Shown here: piece after piece, positions 22,807-33,149 of the stretch
How positions within the stretch are numbered: position 1 is the first letter of the stretch
How the letters are laid out: each line of letters starts with the position of its first letter
Source: Shinisaurus crocodilurus
Lineage: Eukaryota; Chordata; Lepidosauria; Squamata; Shinisauridae
DNA length: 64,000 bases
Direction of reading: 5' to 3'
Assembly (NCBI GenBank): GCA_021292165.1
Contig: JAHFWL010000969.1
Span: forward strand, 47,881 to 111,880
Position numbers and translations under genes: made by a program
The notes under the pieces: generated by a model
The model's input: the letters and a program-made list of their open reading frames with translations, nothing else
The model's database searches: none
What the model was told of the DNA's origin: nothing

Positions 22807-23427
22807 AGTAAATTGTGGTCATGATATTTTATCCATATCCAAACATTCAGTCTGCACACATGGGGGCTAAACGGGTGGAAGAGGTGAGGCCGTGCAAGCA
22901 GCCCAGTCCCCAACATTCCTGGGCATGTGAGAGCTTCTCAAGACCTTTGCATGCTTAGTGCTAAGGTCTACAGGGCAGTGTGTGTGTGTGTGTGTGTGTT
23001 CCAGAATCAGAGGCAGTATGCCAAGGTACACCATTTGCTGGGCAACTTGGGTGGGAGGGTGCTGCTGCACTCATGTCCTGCTTGTGGGATCCCGTGGGCA
23101 GCTGGTTGGCTGCTGTGTGAACAGAACGCTGCACTAGATGCACCCTTGGTCTGATCCAGCATGGCTCTTCTTACGTTCTTATGAACACAATCGCATTTGC
23201 AAGCCTCTCTGTGATTGGGAACCCTGTCTTACCAGGCTTCCCAGTCTCGGGCAAGTCTGTAAGCAGGTTCAGCTGAAAGTGCTTACAAAGCCCCGGCAGA
23301 CCTTCATGCTCAACCCACAATGACCTGCAGAGGGGATGAGCATGTGAGGATGTTGGGGGAGGGGCTTGTGTGCCCTCACGCCCACCACATTTTTAACCCC
23401 TGCATGTGGAGGCTGAACACCCACACA
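22807..23427. other. No gene seen
   Basis: Holds a (GT)n run at about 22979-23000. A stretch at 23050-23190 (ctgctgtgtgaacagaacgc, then ggtctgatccagcatggctc) reads like a worn interspersed-repeat tail. Confidence 0.4.
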
Positions 23428-23620
23428 TTATTTATGGTGCTGGTTACATTTATATCCCACCTTTCATCCAAGGAGCCCAAGGCAGCATGCATGATCCTCA
23501 TCCTCCTCTCCATTTTATCTTCACAACAACCCTCTGAGGTAGGTTAGGCTTAAAGTCAGAGACTGGTGCATAATCACCCAGTGAGCTCATGGCAGAATTG
23601 GGACTACAACCCAGGTCTCC
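23428..23620 (-). mobile_element. Older Sauria-type SINE, 3' part, split
   Basis: Minus-strand SINE body and tail (tttatatcccacctttcatc then acaaccctctgaggtagg, then the cagtgagctcatggcagaa B-box side). It stops at the hAT end near 23620. The missing head (tccagtctaacactctaacc through actggctct) is found at 28584-28629, on the far side of the 5-kb insertion. Confidence 0.8.
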
Positions 23621-23785
23621 AGGGTCGGCCCAACACATTTTGCTGCCTAAGGCGAAAGATAAAATGGTGCCCCTCCATTCGACATACAGAAGTTGACCAG
23701 CTTTAAAAAACACTAAAGAACTGATTGTGAATCTGTTAACAGCGGCTAAATTAATGATAGCTAGGAAATGGAAAGTTAAACATGT

Positions 23786-24022
23786 TTTTATTTATTTATT
23801 TATTATATTTCTACCCCGCCTTTTTTTCCTGCAAGGAACCCAAGGCAGCTTACATAATCCTCCTCTCCATTTGATCCTCACAACAACCCTGTGAGGTAGG
23901 TTAGGCTGAGAGTCAGTGACTGGCCCAAAGTCACCCAGTGAGTTTCATGGCCGAGCAGGGACTAGAACCCGGATCTCCCGAGTCCCAGTCCAACACTCTC
24001 ACCACTACGCCACACTGGCTCT
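23786..24022 (-). mobile_element. Sauria SINE, full length
   Basis: Same family and orientation as 20931-21172, with tail (tttattta)n, body and tRNA-like head ending cacactggctct. An extra partial head, gtcccagtccaacactctca onwards, follows at about 24035-24071, so two SINE heads lie in tandem next to the CR1 start. Confidence 0.92.
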
Positions 24023-24072
24023 GAGTGGTACAAGAGAGTCCCAGTCCAACACTCTCACCACTATGCCACAAT

Positions 24073-27042
24073 GGAGAGAACAGCTCCAGCGGTGCCCATT
24101 GATAGTCTACCACAAAATGTAGGGGGAAAGTCGGACTATAAAGCACATAGTCTTCAATGTCTCTATACTAATGCCCAGAATATGGGCAATAAACAAGACG
24201 AACTTGAACTCTTGATACATGAGGGCAAGTACGACTTGATAGGGATAACTGAAACCTGGTGGGATGACTCCCATGACTGGAATACAGCAATTGAAGGGTA
24301 TAACTTGTTCAAAAGGAACAGAAGCAACAGAAAGGGAGGTGGAGTTGCACTGTATGTTAAAAATACGTATCTCTGCACAGAGATACAGGAAGAGGAGCTT
24401 GGCAGCCCCATTGAGAGCATCTGGGTTAAAATAAAGGGGGCAACGAATAAAACGAACATGGTGGTTGGAGTCTACTACCGACCACCCAATCAAGGAGAAG
24501 ACGAGGATGGAACTTTTGAAAAGCAAATAGCCATTGTTTCAAGGAGGCACGATGTGGTAGTAATGGGAGACTTCAATTTCCCTGATATCTGTTGGGAGAC
24601 TTATTCAGCCAAACATGGCCCCTCCAAGAAATTCCTGAGCTGTGCTGCTGATAACTTCCTCCTACAGAAAGTGGAGGAAGGAACTAGAGGATCGGCTATC
24701 CTTGACCTGATTCTAACCAACAGAGACGAGTTAGTGGATAAAGTGGCAGTTTCGGGAACTCTGGGGGAAAGTGACCATGTTATACTTGAGTTCTTGATTC
24801 TAACGGAAGCAAAAGCTGAGTGTAGCCAAACACGTACCCTGGATTTTAGGAAAGCCAATTTTAACAAACTCAGAACAATGATTAGTAAGATCCCATGGCA
24901 AGTGACTCTCACGAGAAAGGGAGCCCAGGAGGGGTGGGAGTTTTTAAAAAAGGAAATTTTAAAGGCACAATTGCAAACAATTCCCACAAGGAAAAAAGGC
25001 AGAGGGCAACAGAAGAAGCCAATGTGGCTTCACAATAAACTCAAAGATGACCTGAAAACAAAAAAGGACACGTATAGGAAGTGGAAGGAAGGACAGGCTA
25101 CAGGGGAAGAGTACAGGCAGGTAGCACAGAACTGCAGGAATAGTGTCAGGAAGGCTAAAGCTGAGAATGAGCTAAGGTTAGCGAGGAATGCTAAAAGCAA
25201 CAAAAAAGCTTTCTTCAGATACATGCACAGTAAAAGACAGAAGAAAGAACTGGTGGTTCAACTACGCAATGAGGATGGCAAATTGATGACAGAAGACAAA
25301 GAAAAGGCAGAAGTGTACAATTCCTACTTCGGCTCGGTCTTCTCCCAAAAGAGGGTCTATGACCCCCCTGGCAAACCTGAAGTGCAGACTGAAGGGGCAG
25401 AATTGCAGCTTGAGATTGATAGGCAAATGGTCAAGGAGCACCTGATTACTCTGAACGAGTTTAAATCTCCAGGGCCTGATGAGCTGCATCCTAGAGTAAT
25501 AAAGGAACTGGCAGAAGAACTCTCAGAACCACTGTCTATTATCTTTGAGAAATCATGGAGGACAGGTGAAGTGCCAGATGACTGGAGGAGGGCAAATGTT
25601 GTTCCCATCTTCAAAAAGGGCAAGAAGGAGGAACCTGGGAACTATAGGCCAGTCAGTCTGACATCAATCCCTGGGAAGATTTTGGAGCAGATTATAAAGA
25701 AGTCAGTCTGCAAGCACCTTGAAAACAATGCAGTGATTACTAGAAGCCAGCATGGATTTGTCAAGAACAAATCCTGTCAGACTAATCTGATCTCATTTTT
25801 TGATCGGGTAACCTCCCTTGTGGACTGTGGGAATGCTGTGGACATTATATACCTGGACTTCAGCAAAGCTTTCGACAAGGTGCCTCATGATATCCTGATT
25901 AGTAAGCTAGCTAAGAGTGGGCTAGATGGAACAACTATCAGGTGGATCCACAATTGGCTACAGAATCGGACTCAAAGAGTGCTTATCAATGGTTCCTTCT
26001 CAAACTGGGGAGAGGTAACGAGCGGGGTACCACAGGGCTCGGTCCTGGGCCCGGTGCTCTTCAAAATTTTTATTAATGACTTGGATGAGGAGGTACAGGG
26101 AATGCTTATCAAATTTGCAGATGACACAAAGTTGGGTGGAACAGCTAATACTCTGGAAGACAGAAACAAAATTCAAAGTGACCTCGATAGGCTGGAGCGC
26201 TGGGCCGAAAACAACAGAATGAAATTTAATAGGGATAAATGCCAAGTGCTGCACCTAGGGAGAGGAAGCCAAATGCAGAGTTACAGAATGGGGGACACTT
26301 GGCTCAACAATACTACAAGTGAGAAGGATCTTGGAATTGTGGTAGATCACAAACTGAATATGAGCCAGCAATGCGATGTGGCTGCAAAGAAGGCAAATGC
26401 AATTTTGGGCTGTATTAATAGAAGTATAGCTTCCAAATCGCGGGAATGATCGCCTGATGATGATGAGCTTCCAAATCGCGGGAAGTGATAATTCCCCTTT
26501 ACTCGGCACTGGTTAGGCCTCATCTTGAGTACTGCGTCCAGTTCTGGGCACCTCACTTTAAGAAGGACATAGACAAACTGGAGAGGGTTCAGAGGAGGGC
26601 AACAAGGATGATAAAGGGACTGGAAACAAGGCCCTATGAGGAGAGACTGAAAGAACTGGGCATGTTTAGCCTTCAGAAGAGGAGACTGAGGGGAGATATG
26701 ATCGCACTCTTCCAGTATTTGAAGGGATGTCACACAGAGGAGGGCAAAGATCTCTTCTCGGTCATCCCAGTTTGCAGGACACGGAATAATGGGCTCAAGT
26801 TACAGGAACCTAGATTCCACCTAAACATCAGGAAAAATTTCCTGACTGTCAGAGCAATAAGACAATGGAATCAACTACCTAGGGAGGTTGTGGGCTCTCC
26901 CACTCTGGAGGCATTCAAGGTGCAGCTGGACAGACATCTGTCAGAGATGCTTTGACCTGGATTCCTGCATTGAGCAGGGGGTTGGACTCGATGGCCTTGT
27001 AGGCCCCTTCCAACTCTACTTTTCTATGATTCTATGATTCTA
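24073..27042 (+). pseudogene. CR1 LINE, near full-length ORF2, copy 2
   Basis: The open frame (to 26449) carries an APE-type endonuclease: TNAQNMGNKQDELELL, YDLIGITETWWD, GGGVALYVKN, GVYYRPPNQ, VVMGDFNFPDICW and ESDHVILEF. The reverse transcriptase follows: VVPIFKKG, NYRPVSLTSIPGKILEQI, IIYLDFSKAFDKVPHDIL, GVPQGSVLGP and LIKFADDTKLGG. A 38-bp insertion at about 26448-26485, partly a duplication of gcttccaaatcgcgggaa, shifts the frame; the rest of the C-terminus is then open at 26485-26955. The 3' end has the CR1 octamer tail (ctatgattctatgattcta). ORF1 and the 5' end are absent (truncation at about 24073). No other inactivating change was seen, so this is a recent copy. Confidence 0.93.
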
Positions 27043-27218
27043 AGAGGTATGGGATATTGCATTAAATGATAAATTAACCTGTAACATTAAATGTCAAAAA
27101 GGACAATTGGAGAAAAACACTTTTGTAAGCATTTGGGGGGGGGGAATGGATTATGTGCTGGTAAGGGGGAAGGGGAATGAACCTTGTCAAGATTTGTTAC
27201 ATTTTTGGAATATAGAAT

Positions 27219-28206
27219 TGTGAAGGACTGCCAACCGGTCCTTTACTCAAGACCAGAGATCAAAGGTGCAAAACTGCCAGCCTTAGCTCCGCCATCTTGA
27301 CTTGATTCTCTCAGGGCCTTGCCCCTGGTCTATATACACTGGATTTAGCACTGAACCACAGAGAAACCACAAACGCCGTGTGGGGTAAAACCAGGAAAGT
27401 TTATTTAAGGTAAACAGATTACAGTAAAAGGTGGGGAATGAGGGAAGAGGGAGAAAGGTGGGGAGACACTTTGGTACATACAGTAGAGCTAGAAAATAAC
27501 AAAACTAGTTCCTTTACCATATAAATACCTAAGCACTTACTCCTTTTGCCTAGGGGTTGGTCTTCCCAGGGTTTGCCTTAGCAAAACCCTACTTCACGTC
27601 CAGACCACCACAACAAACGAAACCAGAAGCCACAGCAGCAGTATATTCTTCCCTCCCACCCCTCCTTTCAGAAGCCCAGCTGTCTTTGGCCAATCAGGAT
27701 GAACTTCAAGTTACAGGAACCTAGATTCCACCTAAACATCAGGAAAAATTTCCTGACTGTCAGAGCAATAAGACAATGGAATCAACTACCTAGGGAGGTG
27801 GTGGGCTCTCCCAGTCTGGAGGCATTCAAGGTGCAGCTGGACAGACATCTGTCAGAGATGCTTTGACCTGGATTCCTGCATTGAGCAGGGGGTTGGACTC
27901 GATGGCCTTGTAGGCCCCTTCCAACTCTACTTTTCTATGATTCTATGATTCTATGATTCATCTGGGCCAAGCAGAAGAGGTGGCTCCTTGGTCATGAATA
28001 GAATGCTTGGGCCGCATTTGCATGCAAATAGCTGTGGCACCAGCCATCAAAAGACATGGGAGACTCTGAGGCATCAGGAGCCATCTGAGTAACTATGTAC
28101 ATTTTGCATTTCTCAGCCCCCAGCTGGGATTATACTTGTTTACACTTGTGGAGGTGTGTGTGTGTGTGGTGCAGGAAACTCTGACGCTTTTTTTTTCTTC
28201 TTCACA
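27219..28206 (-). mobile_element. Solo LTR, minus orientation
   Basis: Ends TGTGAAGG (27219) and ...CTTCACA (28206), a TG...CA pair with a 7-bp inverted repeat, flanked by a perfect 5-bp duplication AGAAT (27214-27218, 28207-28211). On the minus strand there is an AATAAA at about 27403-27398. About 253 bp inside (27706-27958) is a CR1 fragment, leaving an LTR of roughly 735 bp. No internal retroviral region, so it is a recombined solo LTR. Confidence 0.85.
27706..27958 (+). mobile_element. CR1 3'-end fragment nested in the LTR
   Basis: Starts tcaagttacaggaacctag and follows the other CR1 copies through to the ttctatgattctatgattc tail. Nearly identical to 15288-16424 in this part. Confidence 0.93.
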
Positions 28207-28583
28207 AGAATAATATTGGATATCTTTTGGGGAATATAGCTTGGTCCCAAGAGGGTGGGGGTGCACAATGTTAATGTAGTCTTTGTTATTGTTTTGTTAT
28301 TATTTGCAATTATTGTAATTAATTTGTTTTGGAAAAAATTCAATTAAAAAAAGGGGGGGGGAATGAGAAGTTGACCAGCATGATAGCTGACGCTTACTTC
28401 AACAGGGGCAATGGGTCAGCATCCTCCACCCTACCTGAGGACAGCAAGGTAGTTTATGGGGTGCAGGGCAGGCTGTGAAGCACTCACAGGTCTGACTTTT
28501 AATAACTCACTGCTGCTCCATGGCTTCTGCCACCTGAGGCAGCGACCTCACTCTGCCTAATGGTAGGGCCAGCTCTGTGGTTT

Positions 28584-28629
28584 CCCCAGTTCCAGTCTAA
28601 CACTCTAACCACCACACACACTGGCTCTT
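28584..28629 (-). mobile_element. Head of the split SINE
   Basis: Complements the SINE body at 23428-23620; see that entry. Ends cacacactggctct, the 5' end of a Sauria-type SINE on the minus strand. Confidence 0.78.
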
Positions 28630-29658
28630 GAGCAATAGGGATTATGATGCTCTTCACCCCATCTCCATTTTTTAAAGTGAGGTATGTGGAACATCACCCT
28701 CTGCTCTGCAAGTGGGTCAAGTTTTCAAGAATAATAAATATTTCTAGGAAGCATACTTTCTCAGAGATTATTTTTAGCGTGCCACTTCCTCTGAACTTCA
28801 CTATGCAGGCACACTGGTGTTTTGCAGGAGAAAGCTACTCCACCTCCTCCCCCATCTCTTTGTCCTTGTACTTAACAGGCGCATTCTGCAATCTACGAGG
28901 AATTTCTTTCAAAGGGAGAGTCTTGTTAAGATATTAATAGTATCTCATTGCCTTTCCCCCTTTAAAAATAAAATTAAATACTGCAACAATAAAGTGGCCT
29001 ATTTATAATTTAAAACAGAAAATACAACGAAAAGAGCGCTTCAGCAAATTATCAAGCACTCTATTTCTCCAGTCTTGAGAGACATCACCTCCTCATGTTA
29101 AGCCCACTTTTTTTTTTATTGCCTCCCTTTCTTTCATTTTTCTATTAATGGAATAATCTTGTAACATAATGAATACAATTTGCCTGGTATTCAGGCAACT
29201 TATTATTATTGGCTCAGCATTGTACACGTAGAGCTAAAGGAAAATATAACTGAATGGCCTATGTTTTGAGGCAAACAGGCTCCTGAGAAGTGGAACTTAA
29301 GAAAAGGGGTAGAAACGGAGGGAAAAGGAAGCCAGGCGGCAGGGTTGGGTTTTTTTTTTGGTGGAGTGGAATCTGTGGCGCTGAGAAAACCCTCACAAAC
29401 ATCACTTTTGATTCTGTGAAGGAAGCAGCAAAAGGGCCAGGCAGAAGACAGAAGTTTAGGGTGGCTGAAGGCAGCAGGCAAATCAACAGAAAATACTTTT
29501 TACATGTTAAGCCATGTTACAGCACTAATATCATACTGAAGACCTTTCTAGACAATAACAAAGAGTCTTGGGGCACCTTAAAAACAAACAAATTTATTCT
29601 TGCATAAATTATACCAGAATATTCTGGTGTAAATTATGCTAGAATAAATTTGTTGGAC
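28630..29658. other. Non-coding, mostly unassigned
   Basis: AT-rich. At about 29555-29655 a segment (agagtcttggggcacctta, then aaatttattct twice) resembles a common reptile interspersed repeat. No exon-like sequence. Confidence 0.4.
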
Positions 29659-29660
29659 TT

Positions 29661-29840
29661 ATAGATTTCATAGATCATAGAGTTAGAAGGAGCCTACAAG
29701 GCTATCGAGTCCAACCCCCTGCTCAATGCAGGAAACTAGAGGAGGGCTGGGGTCTCCCATCCAAGTAACAACCAGGCTTGACCCTGCTTAGCTTTCCACG
29801 CTCAGACAAGCTGAGCCAGCGTAAGCCACATGACAAGACT
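29661..29840 (-). mobile_element. SINE with 5S rRNA-derived head and CR1-like tail, copy 1
   Basis: On the minus strand the 5' part reads tgtctgagcg, ggaaagctaagcagggtc, aagcctggttgttacttgga and tgggagacc, which is the 3' half of vertebrate 5S rRNA including the box C promoter. It is followed, after ctagtttcctgca, by ttgagcagggggttggactc and the CR1 3' end with worn ctatga repeats. A second copy with the same junction lies at 43620-43785, so this is a family rather than a chance fusion. The CR1-like tail implies mobilisation by CR1. Confidence 0.78.
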
Positions 29841-29998
29841 GTTTGTTTTTGCTGCAGCAGACTAACACAGCCATCCCTCTGGAAATTGTTTCCAGACCAT
29901 TTATTTATTTGTAATACGTATATACCTCTTAATATAATAAAATTTCTAAGCGGTACTAGTGGTATTGTACTAATATGGTACTGGGGGGGAAGGGATAG

Positions 29999-30315
29999 TG
30001 GTCAGTCCCCCGCGGTTCCTGTGTCGTGTGAACGCCGACCGGGGGTGCCCCCGCGGGACGGCCGTGCGCAGGACGCACGCAAAGTTACCATGGGCGGTAG
30101 AGGGGCAAGCCCCTACCGTGCGTGGCCACCCTACCGTGCGAAAAGCGGGCGGCTGTCCGTGGGGGCCGCACAGAGGCGGAAATCCAGAGCAGCCGGAGCT
30201 GCCGCCGCTCCAGCCTGTAGGGGCAAACGGCCCCTCTGGGCATCCCAGCCCCCCGCCCCCTAGCGCCAGGAGGCCCACACTGCAGTGCGGGGACTGCCGG
30301 CTCCACTGGGGTCCG
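29999..30315. repeat. GC-rich block split by the copia element
   Basis: About 320 bp of CpG-rich DNA that resumes at 35193-35285 after the LTR retrotransposon. It contains gtgtcgtgtgaacgcc, and the far part contains gggtcatgtgaaccgg, motifs shared with termini of Harbinger-type repeats elsewhere in the window. Probably one non-autonomous element. The open frames on both strands are composition artefacts. Confidence 0.4.
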
Positions 30316-30836
30316 TGTTGGGTTTTGCATAGGCAGAACGAGATTACCACCTGACATCGAGATTATCACCTCACCTGGTGGGTGTCACTTGAGTTCAAGT
30401 ATACAAGGTCTTTGGTCACGAGACATGGTCTCGAGGTGATGTGACTCAGCAACCTTGAATAGGTTTGGATCAACATGTTGATGAATAGGTTATACAACTG
30501 GGGTGAGTAATATCCTATTTATAGGTGGTATAAAGCTAGCACACTTGCTGATAGCTTCATTCCTCTCTTCCACTTGCTGTCTCTCGTCTCGACACGACAT
30601 GTGTATTGTTCTGGACTTCACTTCATCTAGCCTTACCACTGGGGTATAGGATTTGAGTCTGCAATGATGTAGTGAGTAGAGATGCATTGATTGCCTTAAT
30701 CCCATGTAATTGGGTCTTACAAATAAACTCTTTAATCTTTATTAACTGCTGTTATCTCCTCCTTCCGCCTGCGTGACTGGGACTGAGGGTCATTGTCTAG
30801 GGGAGCTTTTGAACCCGGGTCAGTCCAGCTCTCACA
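30316..30836 (+). repeat. 5' LTR of the copia element
   Basis: Starts TGTTGGGTTTTGCATAGG, ends CAGTCCAGCTCTCACA. TATAAA at 30529-30534 and AATAAA at 30722-30727 mark the promoter and the polyadenylation signal. Compared with the 3' LTR I read two substitutions: c for g in tcacctcacctgg, and g for a near the end. Confidence 0.93.
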
Positions 30837-30854
30837 TCTGGTTATGGGCCCAGA
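30837..30854 (+). promoter_or_regulatory. Primer binding site, half-tRNA initiator Met type
   Basis: TCTGGTTATGGGCCCAGA follows the LTR directly. GGTTATGGGCCCAG is the exact complement of the anticodon arm of eukaryotic initiator tRNA-Met (CTGGGCCCATAACC), not of a tRNA 3' end. The Drosophila copia element is known to prime from this internal site on a cleaved tRNA. Confidence 0.85.
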
Positions 30855-33149
30855 GATTAGGATCTGATGGTTATCTCAGATGGGCAGATAAGCCACAGAG
30901 ACGCAGTTCGGAGAAATTCAGCAGTTATAGAGTTAAGAGAAATGTTTACTATTTGTAAGAACGGTTTGTAAATAAACCGGGGAAGGCAATGTTGCTAGAG
31001 CTGATAACAGCGGCTTGGAATGCAGCACAACTGAAGAATGCAGAGACAGAGAGACGAAGGATTTTTCGTTTTGAAAGCAGCTGGAACGGAGGTGCCAGGC
31101 TTGGCAATTCCAAGGCTTTCGGGCAGCTACTAGGCTGAAAAGTGAACAATGCTGGACACAAGGATTTCGTTTTCCACAGCTTGCTGGAGTGATTGTCAAG
31201 GAGCTGTATCGGGCAAGGAAATAATCTCCAGGAGGCTCTGTGTCTACTCGTCAAGGCTACAGCAGGAGGATCATATTTCATTTACAGTTTGCTTCTTCAC
31301 ACAGCAGCGGATCAGCTATCTTTTGCATTGTATCAACAAGTGGCTTGGATTACAAATGCGTGGATTACGTCTGACGTGGGTAAAGCGTCTGGAGCGTCAT
31401 GTCGCAGCAAAGTCACGTGTGACAGAAACTTGATACTACACGGGAGGCTGTATCAAACCAGCGGAGGCGTGGTTTTAAAACAGCAGAGAAAAACAGCGCA
31501 GCAGTTTTGAACAGAGAAAGCTGTGCTTAAAATGGGAAGCTGTTCTTCATTTTCTTCATGTGGGATCACAGAAGAAGGAGCTTGAAATCAGCAGGGGTGC
31601 TGCTGATGGGAAAAACTTTGTGTTTTAACCCAGGACATAACAAAATGGACATTATTTTGTTGTGAGCAGAAAATGGTGGATTGTTTAAACGAAGCTTTCT
31701 GTGTTGGACATAAATAAGCAGGAAGAGGACTATGCAAATGGTCAGGAGTTTAACAGTCATGTTTTTGAAAATGTATTTCTTGAAAGTTTGGATAACTTGG
31801 ATTCAAGAAAGTGTAATATATGCTCTGAAAAGTCAGGAAATGTACTGAATATATATGACTTGAGTATATTGTGGATTTTTCTGTAGCAAAATGTAAACTA
31901 CTGAATTAGTAGGTATGTTTATATGGCAAAGCTAAGATATGGATTATTTCTTTCATACTGTAATGATGTAAATAAAGAAATGGAAAGTTGTACTGCTGCA
32001 ACTATAAAAAGTTAAATGCTTATATGTATGACATGTACATGCATGCATATCACATGAATGTTTGATCATTTAGATTCACAGGCCTGTGAAAGAAAATGCA
32101 AACTGTTGGTGGGGAAAGCATTTGGAAATTGTAATTTTCACATGAAAGGTATTTTGTGCACATAAACAAGGGATGCTAGCTTCAACAGGTAAACTGGAAG
32201 GCAAGCTGTAAAACCAGTTCATTTCATTCAATTTGTTCTTGGTGATCTTGTGATACTCTGATGGCTTTTAGAGGAAAGGCACGTTATTTCATGATGTTAA
32301 TTGATCAATACACTAAGTAAAGGTTGTGTACATGTTAGATAGAAAGCTGGAGTTTTGAACAAAGTCAAGGTGTTTTGTGCTTGGGTGGGAAACAAGCATA
32401 TTACCCATGTTACCTATTTCTTTTGAGATATGGGAAAGTTCAATTCAGTGCATATTTTTGATGCATTTCTAACAGGATGTGATATTGAACACATGGATTG
32501 TGTGGAAGAGTAAACAAACACTCAGAAGAGGTGATAATAATTGGATAATGAGGTTTGGGTAGAAGCTCTTAAATGTTTTTGATTATGTACATGATAGAAG
32601 TTTTAGTTCTGTATTGAACTGTACACCTTATAGAAAGTAGTGTAGAAGGAGGAATCTTCTGGAGAAACATTTCAGGATCTTAGATCTGATATGTAGGTAC
32701 ATACACCTCAAAGTTAGAAGAAATCTGTAAGGGAGCTTACATGAGATTTTTCTAGAAATGAGAATATTGTGTTTCACATGAACAACACTTGGATAGTGAG
32801 ATTATCTAGAAGTGTTAAGTATAATGCTGAATGAAAATGTGAGATCATTTTTCAAAATTAATTCTGTTAATGCAGGGGATGCATCAAGATCAGAGTCAGA
32901 ATAGAAAAGCATTTGCTGAAAGACAGTCAGGTAAATTTGACAAACTTTGATACACATTTGGTTTAGTGGAGACTAAACAAATGATTGTTCATCATTGGTG
33001 CAAATTTATTGGAACAGGAACCTGATAACTGATGAGGTAAGGAACAGGTGAGTCAAACAACCTGTGAGATATCAGGATGAATTTGCAGGAAAAGCCATTT
33101 GAAACTTCAAAATTTCAAAGAGGTGAAAAATTGTCTGTTAAGGAAGCTG

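Larger units (their letters stand above)
23702..28365 (+). pseudogene. L1-group LINE, 5'-truncated, with insertions
   Basis: A 14-bp direct repeat, agaagttgaccagc, flanks it (23688-23701 and 28366-28379), the length expected of L1 target duplications. The first bases encode the L1 ORF2 C-terminus (LLTAAKLMIARKWK); after the SINE and CR1 insertions the frame resumes with IWGG-GMDYVL-like text (about 27130-27165). The element ends with an L1-type 3' tail (ggaaaaaattcaattaaaa) followed, oddly, by a G run. No catalytic domain remains. Confidence 0.8.
23620..28577. mobile_element. hAT-like element inserted in a SINE, itself heavily nested
   Basis: Left end cagggtcggcccaacacat with gctgcctaaggcgaaag; right end, on the other strand, cagagctggccctaccatt with aggcagagtgaggtcgc: degenerate inverted repeats of the CAGRGCYGG type. 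The flanks aggtctcc (23613-23620) and tggtttcc (28578-28585) agree at six of eight bases. Removing 23620-28577 rejoins the two halves of one SINE, which confirms the insertion. Most of its present length comes from later insertions. Confidence 0.72.

Noticed and set aside
29750..29830. 5S rRNA gene on the minus strand
   Set aside because: Only the 3' half is recognisable and it is fused to a CR1 tail; the second copy has the same fusion, so it is a SINE.
29778..30354. Several 94-161-aa frames on both strands
   Set aside because: CpG-rich DNA lacks stops in all frames; they run into the copia LTR and share no family.
30490..30705. 71-aa frame repeated at 34846-35061, first taken as a duplicated small gene
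   Set aside because: Both copies lie inside the two copia LTRs, antisense to the element; identity reflects LTR identity.
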